Positions 18,001 to 24,141 of a stretch of 64,000 bases of DNA are shown here, one piece after another. The first letter of the stretch is position 1; the number at the start of each line of letters is the position of its first letter. The position numbers and the translations under genes were made by a program. Under the pieces are notes generated by a model. It searched no databases and was not told the origin of the DNA. It saw only the letters and a program-made list of their open reading frames with translations. Origin of the DNA: QIAW01 sp035487295 (GTDB lineage Bacteria; Acidobacteriota; Terriglobia; Terriglobales; Acidobacteriaceae); the NCBI GenBank assembly GCA_035487295.1, contig DATHMH010000015.1, forward strand, positions 297,793 through 361,792. The letters are read 5' to 3'.

Positions 18001-18066
18001 AAGCCGCTTCCCTTGCTGCTGCGTAATTTCTTAGATCCGTCACTGCTCGCTGTCTTCCGAAAATAA
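15037..18066 (+). CDS. Multidomain protein: phosphoribosyltransferase-like + kinase-like + HAD phosphatase
   Basis: 1009 aa. Residues 1-220 are mostly helical and unrecognised. About 230-370 resembles a type I phosphoribosyltransferase: VIGLRTAGSFLAPLL, and ALIIDESIHSGQTLAQAV as the PRPP loop at about 305. About 400-700 resembles an aminoglycoside-phosphotransferase/choline-kinase fold, with YVLAKSVGWGWLGYHAF near 451 as the possible Lys strand and TDPAYDLADAIFHFG near 618; the catalytic-loop residues are not canonical. About 718-985 is a HAD domain with TDIDGVLD (nucleophile Asp about 724) and GDSEPDLAMF (about 900). It sits between the peptide cassette and the flippase on the same strand. 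Function unknown; the domains suggest making and phosphorylating or dephosphorylating a ribosylated metabolite. Confidence 0.75.
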   Translation: MNNTYNVVEASPAHPMAASAGHIQEPQLPIYAGSVTDASLRRIYEPLPSALLEDEVNFYNQYSWCLNAFPTVLEVVGHLKKELNKLDRALEQAPQGWQASEVINNIFLLSCAITDTVDDYLLGDTYDFSKIGKILPFAGFGVRIAAKLLDGKARLRAASLSRLLRWRQTWGAAITEFLKYSLVAAVRERDVLLQQRDLLTSLLPSQFPGPLWYRRPKIPAFFRSRDFAPPDCLELGEKLFAAFPDRERPAIVIGLRTAGSFLAPLLCAYLSDRLQETDWVAIRPRKALAPWEQAALGRAAQKKARALIIDESIHSGQTLAQAVNLLRQTGFADEDIVVLNPVEPAFPRWRNSHVFQSLAKVNIITLEPPERHKQQLLDSRAVEGRLEEYFKARGYVSTRIAVNEGPGSDPDPNIKELNLKWQRESPERVDVRLKRIYEVHLRDAAGKSEVRYVLAKSVGWGWLGYHAFIAGQKLEDRIPPVLGLRDGILYSEWIPEREDSQTFAQDHAGVIATVASYVAARTRNLTFINNPTPDLAREGRHKGFEILASTLCRAYSSRIVAALKRSHIQQQLSQQDCPVFVMTDSKMSPEEWISVGTRLMKADFEHHSQGKNELGMTDPAYDLADAIFHFGFSQEESAQLVQTYVKESGDINVEDRLYLNKLLAGLWAQNLATLGLHSSRLQPRRNEFHQQYTAAWNFLIRATVQECGKLSQPPRQLRWQTPLVVTDIDGVLDRMVFGFPSTTAAGIKAISLLHSHGFAVAVNTARTLHEVKQYCRAYGFAGGAAEYGSIVWDAVSDRELVLVSPESQQQLQQARRALQAIPGVFLNDDYKSSLRAYTYQNGRTAPLPPLLVQDLLAGLKLDRLQVHQTGLDTAILAKEINKGAGLHALLGLVGLPADNVMAIGDSEPDLAMFRVAHRSFAPGNVTCRGEARLLGCHIADHLFQPGLLQIARKIAHPHGGTCDNCRSVEASWSKHRGLFVSLLETADQKPLPLLLRNFLDPSLLAVFRK

Positions 18067-18090
18067 TTCAGCATCAATTGCGAAACCCTC

Positions 18091-19626
18091 ATGCTTCGTC
18101 GTATCTTCCACGCCGCTAACGCCATTGTTTTCGGGCACTCGATTGTGCGACTCGGGTCGCTGGTGCTGGTTCCTCTTTTTCTGAGGTACTGGTCGGGCAG
18201 CCTGTACGGAGAATACGTCGCGCTTTTTGCCGCCGTGAGCTATCTCTCCGGACTGGATATCGGCATGCAACAGGCGGTAGTCAACCGGCTGACCCAGGCC
18301 TACGCAAAAAAAGATCTTGCGGAATATCGCTCCGTGCAGCACAGCGCACTGGCTTTTTACATTGTGCTCGCATTCAGCATTACGCTGCTCATGGCGGCGC
18401 TTGCATGGTTCCTGCCCATTCCACAGTGGATCGGACTGAGATTAACCAAACCCAATATTGCGACGCTAGTCATCATCCTGCTGGCCGCCTATGTGATGTG
18501 GACGATGCCCATGCGCCTCATCACCGCCGTCTACCAGACCATGGGCAATCTGGCGCGTTCGCAATGGATTGCCAATGCCCAACAGGTGCTGGTTGTAGTC
18601 CTCTCGGCGCTCGTTCTTATTTATGGCGGAGGAATGCTGGCCATTGCCTTCCTGCAGGTGCTCACCGTCGCCTGCACCGCCTTGTTTGTGCTTGTTGATG
18701 TGCGCTGGCGCTTTCCAGTGCTCTTTCCGGGGATTGCGGGCGCAAAATTCTCAGTCCTAAAAGAGCTTGCTCACCCCAGCATCCTGTTCGCGTTGCTTCT
18801 CGTGGGCAATCTGATTGCTTACCAGGGCAGCATTGTGCTGGTCTCGGCCACCATGGGTGGTCTGACGGTCGCTGTGCTTTCCATCTCCAAGACCATGATT
18901 GATGTCATCCGCCAGGGGCTTTACAGCATCAGCCTTGCCCTGTGTCCAGATTTCGCCAGATTGGAAGCGCTCGGCGAATTCGAAAAATTGCGCAAGCTGC
19001 ATCGCATGACGGTCGCCGCAACCGGCGCCATCACTCTCGCATTCGTTGCCAGCATCTGGTTCGAAGGGCCGCAGACCATCAGTGTGTGGACTCGCGGCCG
19101 CATCGAGCCGGATGTGATTCTGTTGCGCCTGTTTCTGGTATTGGTAGCGTTCCAGACGCCCTGGGCCGCAAGCTCAACCGTGGCCACTGCAACCAACCGG
19201 CATAAAGTCCAGGCTATTGGTTATTTCTTCGCCGCAATCGTGGGTATCGGTCTGGTGGCAGCGTTAGTTCCCTTCATAGGTGCTTGGGCGGTGCCGCTGG
19301 GATTGGCCCTGGGTGAAGCAATCTGTTGTTACCATTTTGTGATCCAGGCTTCCTGCCACATCATCGGCGAACCCTATCGCGCATTTGCCGCGCGTTTCTG
19401 GCTAGGTTTTATCTTGGTAACAATGGCGACCATAGCAACAGGATGGATCGTTCACTCCATGCTGCCCGGTGCGATGCTGCTTCGCTGGATTGCTATAGGC
19501 GTATCCACATTGATAGTCGCTGCCGCTTGCGCATGGATGGTATGGCTGGTTCCAGAAGACCGCGCGCTGCTGCTCCCTAAGAAAGCATTCAGCATTCAGC
19601 ACTCAGCATTCGGCCAATCACAGTGA
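18091..19626 (+). CDS. Wzx-like polysaccharide flippase
   Basis: 511 aa integral membrane protein with about 12-14 hydrophobic segments. The amino end (VFGHSIVRLGSLVLVPLFLRYWSG, YGEYVALFAAVSYLSGLDIGMQQAVVNR) follows the pattern of oligosaccharide translocases of the MOP superfamily. It would flip undecaprenyl-linked repeat units across the inner membrane. It starts 24 nt after the multidomain gene and ends 4 nt before the nucleotidyltransferase gene, so it is part of the same operon. The last 15 codons read through a short tandem repeat, suggesting the C-terminus was extended by repeat DNA. Confidence 0.88.
   Translation: MLRRIFHAANAIVFGHSIVRLGSLVLVPLFLRYWSGSLYGEYVALFAAVSYLSGLDIGMQQAVVNRLTQAYAKKDLAEYRSVQHSALAFYIVLAFSITLLMAALAWFLPIPQWIGLRLTKPNIATLVIILLAAYVMWTMPMRLITAVYQTMGNLARSQWIANAQQVLVVVLSALVLIYGGGMLAIAFLQVLTVACTALFVLVDVRWRFPVLFPGIAGAKFSVLKELAHPSILFALLLVGNLIAYQGSIVLVSATMGGLTVAVLSISKTMIDVIRQGLYSISLALCPDFARLEALGEFEKLRKLHRMTVAATGAITLAFVASIWFEGPQTISVWTRGRIEPDVILLRLFLVLVAFQTPWAASSTVATATNRHKVQAIGYFFAAIVGIGLVAALVPFIGAWAVPLGLALGEAICCYHFVIQASCHIIGEPYRAFAARFWLGFILVTMATIATGWIVHSMLPGAMLLRWIAIGVSTLIVAAACAWMVWLVPEDRALLLPKKAFSIQHSAFGQSQ
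19585..19612 (+). repeat. Four tandem 7-bp repeats at the 3' end of the flippase gene
   Basis: GCATTCA-GCATTCA-GCACTCA-GCATTCG, in frame within the last codons of the flippase gene. Confidence 0.7.
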
Positions 19627-19630
19627 TCCT

Positions 19631-20341
19631 ATGAAAGCTTTCATTCTCGCTGCCGGCAACGGCGAGCGCCTAAAACCGCTCACCGACGCCATTCCCAAAT
19701 GCCTGGTGCCAATTCAGAGCATGCCGCTACTCTCCATTTGGCTCGAACTGTGCCAGCGGCACGGTATTGACGAAGTTCTTGTGAATACTCACGCCCATTG
19801 CGATGTAGTGCAGAGTTATCTCAGAGAACATAGGGCCGGTATCAATGTGCACATTACAGAAGAAGAAGTCTTGCTGGGCAGCGCAGGCACCCTGTTGGCA
19901 AATCGGAATTGGGTCCGCTCCGAGCGGGATTTCTGGGTCTTTTATGGCGACGTTCTCACCAATATGGATCTCACGCGCATGCTGGAATTTCACCGCAGCC
20001 GAAGCCAAATAGCAACAATAGGCGTATACGAAGTTCCCAACCCAAAGCAGTGTGGCATCGTCGCCGTTGACCAGGAAGCCGTGGTTCGAGAATTTACTGA
20101 AAAGCCGGCGAATCCTTCCGGCAATCTGGCCTTTACAGGAGTTCTGCTGGCAACCCCGGCAATTTTCAGCGTCATGCCGCACCGGATTCCCGCCGATATT
20201 GGTTTTGACGTGCTGCCCAATCTGGTTGGAAGAATGGCTGCCTACCAGATCTGCGACTACCTCGTTGATATAGGAAACCCAACCAGCTACCAACACGCGC
20301 AACTGACCTGGCCGGGAGTGAGTGTTCCCGTATCGGCATAA
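19631..20341 (+). CDS. hddC: Sugar-phosphate nucleotidyltransferase (HddC-like)
   Basis: 236 aa with the nucleotidyltransferase signature FILAAGNGERLKPLTDAIPK at the N-terminus, then VLVNTHAHCDVVQ, GSAGTLLANR and FWVFYGDVLTN (metal-binding Asp), and a C-terminal DIGNP motif. The length fits short enzymes such as HddC or RmlA-like/ManC-like transferases without an added hexapeptide domain. With the SIS isomerase and GHMP kinase of this locus it would complete a heptose-nucleotide pathway. The sugar is inferred from context only. Confidence 0.85.
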   Translation: MKAFILAAGNGERLKPLTDAIPKCLVPIQSMPLLSIWLELCQRHGIDEVLVNTHAHCDVVQSYLREHRAGINVHITEEEVLLGSAGTLLANRNWVRSERDFWVFYGDVLTNMDLTRMLEFHRSRSQIATIGVYEVPNPKQCGIVAVDQEAVVREFTEKPANPSGNLAFTGVLLATPAIFSVMPHRIPADIGFDVLPNLVGRMAAYQICDYLVDIGNPTSYQHAQLTWPGVSVPVSA

Positions 20342-20359
20342 GCCGAGAAAGCTTTCCGG

Positions 20360-21013
20360 ATGCTGAAGGCCGTAATTTTCGACATGGATGGAGTGATCGT
20401 CGATAGCCATCCCAGTCACATAAGGGCTTGGAGGAAATTCCTGTCGTCGAAAGACAAATCTGTCACAGACGCTGAGCTTGACTTCGTTCGAGACGGTAGA
20501 AAGAAAGAGGAGATCCTGCGATATTTTTTCGGCGAGCTCAGTGATGACCAGGTTTCAGCCTATGGCCGCGAGAAGGAGCAGTTGTTCGTGGAAGAAGCAC
20601 AAAGCTTAACCACAATTGCCGGGGCTCAGGAACTGCTTGATGAACTCAGTCGTGCCTCAATCCCCATGGCTTTGGCATCGAATGGCAGCGCCAAACGAGT
20701 ACACTCGATTCTGGATACGCTCCGGCTTAGGTATTACTTTCAGGCGGTGGTGACGGCAAACCAGGTTACTGCGGGAAAGCCCCATCCTGCGATTTTTCAT
20801 AAAGCGGCGGAACAGTTGCACGTCTTTCCATTCGAATCAGTGGTCTTCGAGGACTCCGTCTCCGGAGTCCGGGCGGCCAGGGCTGCTGGTATGAAGTGTC
20901 TGGGAATTGCGGACCATCATCGCGCCCAGGCTCTTCGCCAGGCCGGGGCAAACCATGTATTCCCTAACTTCATGAACGCTTCGCTGTGTCAAATACAGAA
21001 ATTGCTGGCCTGA
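20360..21013 (+). CDS. HAD-family phosphatase, beta-phosphoglucomutase-like
   Basis: 217 aa. HAD motif I is FDMDGVIVDSH (nucleophile and acid/base Asp), motif II ALASNGS, motif III Lys in TAGKPHPAIF, motif IV FEDSVSGVRAA. A helical cap of about 70 residues after motif I places it with beta-PGM/phosphatase class I enzymes. It starts 18 nt after the nucleotidyltransferase. It could remove a phosphate from a heptose bisphosphate, though it is not of the GmhB type, or act as a general sugar phosphatase. Confidence 0.85.
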   Translation: MLKAVIFDMDGVIVDSHPSHIRAWRKFLSSKDKSVTDAELDFVRDGRKKEEILRYFFGELSDDQVSAYGREKEQLFVEEAQSLTTIAGAQELLDELSRASIPMALASNGSAKRVHSILDTLRLRYYFQAVVTANQVTAGKPHPAIFHKAAEQLHVFPFESVVFEDSVSGVRAARAAGMKCLGIADHHRAQALRQAGANHVFPNFMNASLCQIQKLLA

Positions 21014-21031
21014 AATCCACAAATAATTGCA

Positions 21032-22684
21032 ATGAACGCTTCTCGCATTCTGCTCTTATCGAACGCCCGGCCTTTACGGGCCTGGAGAGTCGCCCAGCGA
21101 ATCATGCAAGAGATACCGGGCGCGGAAATCTGTGGGATTATCCAGCAGCCCATGGAAAAACTCCCGCTTGCACAACGGCATATTGCCTCTGGCGATAAAG
21201 TGCACAAAGGCTGGTTTCGTTTGCTGCGTGAAAAAGTGGTGCATAGAGCGCTATGGGTAGTTCACGGATGCCCGCCCAACCTGAACGCTGCGGAGGAATT
21301 CACAGCTGAAAAATTGGCAAAGAAATGCAACCCAATGGGATGGCCATTCCTGGCAGAAAATATTGGCGCTATAAACGTTGTAGATTTCATCCGCCGGCAA
21401 AATGCCGGGTTGATTCTGGTGCTCGGAGAGCTTCCGCTCAACCCTGAGCTATTATCGGTTCTTTCCCATGATGTGATCAGAGCGCGTGCTCAAACTGGTC
21501 CCGAGCAGGTACTTCAAATCACCATTGAACATTTCGCGAGAGGTTCAGGGGGCGCCTTCACGATTGCTTCTTTGAATATCCCTCTACAGCCCTACGATGG
21601 ATCGTCAGGATTCACCCTCAAAACTGATTTGATAACCGACGATCTGCTGCTGCAGACAGCCGCAGGCTTGCAGACTGGAACCGGTATCCAAACTTCTAAG
21701 ACAGTGACAGAGTGGACACGGAAGATTGTCGAACCTTACCTGGCACAACTCGAGCCGGCGCCAATCAAAACTGCGCAAGCAGGGATCTTTAATCAGCGTT
21801 TCCGTTCCACGTGGAAATTGTGTCTCGATACACTCTCGTTATGCTCTTTATTTGCTGCTCGCAACTGGTATCGCCGTTTGCGAGGCCAATACCCGGTCCT
21901 GGTTCTTGCCCATCATCTCATATCAGATCGTCCTCACCGGATGGGTATGACCACGGAAGATTTCTGGAAGGTGCTGTGCTTTTTGCAGCGACACTATCGA
22001 ATTGTGAGCCTCTCCCAGGCCTTCGAACTGCTGCGTTTGGGCGATGTGAAGGTCCCAACTCTCGTGCTTACCTTTGATGACGGTTATGCAGATAACTTCG
22101 TGAGCTTGCGAGCGGTAGCTCAAGAGGCAGGAATCCCGGTTACATTATTCATAGCGACGCAGCCGGTAGAAATTCAGCGTGAATTCCTGCATGACTCGGC
22201 CCAGGGCATCAGGGGTCTTCTGCCTTTAACGTGGGATCAAATCCGGTATTGGAGTCTTCGCGGAGCCGAGTTCGGTAGCCACACCCGCACGCATTGCGAC
22301 TGCGGCTCCATCGATCGAGTGAAATTAGAATGGGAGCTTATCGGCTCCAGGCATGATCTCGAAGGTCATCTCGGGAAACCAGTCAGCTTTTTCGCATTCC
22401 CTTTCGGTCAACCCAAAAATATCTCGTCGGATGCTATCGAGGTGGCAGCTTCTACCTATGCGTATTTTGCCTCTTGTCTTGGTGGTGAAAACCTGCCCAA
22501 TCAAGCGATGGAAGGCCGGCGCCACTTCCTGCGCAAGACTTTCTATTCCGATCTATGGGAGTTGGAGCTGGAATTGCAGTCCGTATTTGATTGGGTGGAC
22601 GCGATAAAACAAAAAATAGGTCGCAAGCAGCCCGAACCTAACAATCTTCCTGACAGAGTTTCTGTTGCTTCTGCTTTCGAGTAA
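21032..22684 (+). CDS. Polysaccharide deacetylase (NodB) with formyltransferase-like N-terminal region
   Basis: 550 aa. Residues 1-260 resemble the formyltransferase N-terminal fold: ILVLGELPLNPELLSV, and SLNIPLQPYDGSSGFTLK where Met-tRNA/sugar formyltransferases bind the second substrate. The key formyltransferase Asn-His-Asp set is not obvious, so this part may be degenerate. The C-terminal half is a NodB deacetylase with LTFDDGYAD (Asp349, Asp350) and GSHTRTHCD (His417, His421) as metal and catalytic residues. There is no signal peptide, so it probably acts in the cytoplasm on a nucleotide- or lipid-linked sugar, as ArnD-type proteins do. It belongs to the same operon as the UDP-sugar dehydrogenase 6 nt downstream. 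Confidence 0.82.
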   Translation: MNASRILLLSNARPLRAWRVAQRIMQEIPGAEICGIIQQPMEKLPLAQRHIASGDKVHKGWFRLLREKVVHRALWVVHGCPPNLNAAEEFTAEKLAKKCNPMGWPFLAENIGAINVVDFIRRQNAGLILVLGELPLNPELLSVLSHDVIRARAQTGPEQVLQITIEHFARGSGGAFTIASLNIPLQPYDGSSGFTLKTDLITDDLLLQTAAGLQTGTGIQTSKTVTEWTRKIVEPYLAQLEPAPIKTAQAGIFNQRFRSTWKLCLDTLSLCSLFAARNWYRRLRGQYPVLVLAHHLISDRPHRMGMTTEDFWKVLCFLQRHYRIVSLSQAFELLRLGDVKVPTLVLTFDDGYADNFVSLRAVAQEAGIPVTLFIATQPVEIQREFLHDSAQGIRGLLPLTWDQIRYWSLRGAEFGSHTRTHCDCGSIDRVKLEWELIGSRHDLEGHLGKPVSFFAFPFGQPKNISSDAIEVAASTYAYFASCLGGENLPNQAMEGRRHFLRKTFYSDLWELELELQSVFDWVDAIKQKIGRKQPEPNNLPDRVSVASAFE

Positions 22685-22690
22685 TTGAAT

Positions 22691-24040
22691 ATGAACAATC
22701 AAACAATAGTCGCTGAAAGTCTTCTCGCAAAAATTGACAACCGTACCGCGCGCGTTGGGCTCATCGGTCTTGGATACGTCGGCCTTCCCCTGGCCTTGCT
22801 GTTTTCCGAGCAACGCTTTTGCGTGACGGGTTTTGACATTGACGCCCGTAAAGTGTCTTCGCTATGCAAGGGCGAGTCCTACATCTTCCGTATTCCGCCG
22901 ACAGACATTCAGGCTGCACAGCGGCACGGCTTCTGCGCCACTTCTGATTACAGCGAGATCGGCCACATGGATGCGGTCATCATCTGCGTGCCCACCCCTT
23001 TGGACGATTTTCATCAGCCCGATCTCAGCTACATCACTGCCACCGCTAAAGCAATTGCTCCCCACCTGCGTTCGGGCCAGTTGATTGTGTTGGAAAGCAC
23101 GACGTATCCAGGCACAACCGAAGAAGTGCTGGTTCCAATACTGGAGAAAAACAATCCTTCAGGGCTGAAGGCGGCGCGGGGAGAAACTGCTGCGCCGAAT
23201 GAGTTTTGCGTGGCGTTTTCACCCGAGCGCGAAGATCCAGGCAACGATAGCATCGCGCGGCGCGATATTCCCAAAGTGGTAGGCGGATTGAATTCCATCG
23301 CTGCGGAATTGGCGTCGGCGCTCTACGGCACGATCTTCAACCGTACTGTGCGAGTCTCTTCGCCGGCCGCCGCAGAGATGACCAAGCTCCTGGAAAACAT
23401 CTATCGCTGCGTCAATATCGCGCTGGTCAATGAATTGAAACTGCTGTCACTGCGCATGGGAATTGATATTTGGGAGGTGATTCAGGCAGCCTCGACCAAG
23501 CCCTTCGGCTTCCACCCGTTCTATCCAGGGCCAGGCCTGGGCGGGCATTGCATTCCCATTGACCCGTTCTATCTCTCCTGGAAGGCGAAACAATTCGATT
23601 TCCACACCCGGTTTATCGAACTGGCGGGTGAAGTCAACATGGCAATGCCTTATCACGTGGTCTCGACGGTGAGCGCGGCGCTCAACCAGCACAGAAAAAC
23701 TGTGAATGGTGCGCAGGTTCTCGTACTGGGCATCGCCTATAAGAAAGATATTGACGACCTGCGCGAATCGCCGGCGCTGACCATCATTGAGCTTCTGCAA
23801 AAACAGGGCGCAAAGGTTGATTATCACGACCCCTACTTCCCGCGCGTGGGCCATGGCCGCCACTACGATTTAGAAATGGACCGCGCTTCGCTTGACGATC
23901 TCGGACGTTACGACTGCGCGGTAATCGTGACCGACCACTCCGATTACGATTACGAGACGATTGTGCGCGAGTCACAACTCGTGATTGATACGCGCAACGC
24001 AACCCGCGGAATCAGCTCGCCTAAAGTTGTCCGCTGCTGA
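22691..24040 (+). CDS. UDP-N-acetyl-sugar 6-dehydrogenase (WbpA/TviB family)
   Basis: 449 aa from ATG 22691 (TTG 22685 is an alternative). Rossmann motif VGLIGLGYVGLPLALLF, STTYPGTTEEV, central domain, and catalytic Cys287 in GLGGHCIPIDPFYLSWK. The PIDPFYLSWKA variant is typical of UDP-GlcNAc/UDP-ManNAc dehydrogenases rather than UDP-glucose dehydrogenase. It oxidises C6 twice with NAD to give a uronic acid amino sugar for the polysaccharide. Last gene of the plus-strand polysaccharide locus. Confidence 0.92.
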   Translation: MNNQTIVAESLLAKIDNRTARVGLIGLGYVGLPLALLFSEQRFCVTGFDIDARKVSSLCKGESYIFRIPPTDIQAAQRHGFCATSDYSEIGHMDAVIICVPTPLDDFHQPDLSYITATAKAIAPHLRSGQLIVLESTTYPGTTEEVLVPILEKNNPSGLKAARGETAAPNEFCVAFSPEREDPGNDSIARRDIPKVVGGLNSIAAELASALYGTIFNRTVRVSSPAAAEMTKLLENIYRCVNIALVNELKLLSLRMGIDIWEVIQAASTKPFGFHPFYPGPGLGGHCIPIDPFYLSWKAKQFDFHTRFIELAGEVNMAMPYHVVSTVSAALNQHRKTVNGAQVLVLGIAYKKDIDDLRESPALTIIELLQKQGAKVDYHDPYFPRVGHGRHYDLEMDRASLDDLGRYDCAVIVTDHSDYDYETIVRESQLVIDTRNATRGISSPKVVRC

Positions 24041-24141
24041 ACTTTAGTTTTCAGGTTTCATTTTCGATCAAAGCTGCTGGCTGGTCTTCCGGCCACGCGA
24101 TACTTAGACCCTTTTTACACCAAATTATGAGGATTACTCCC

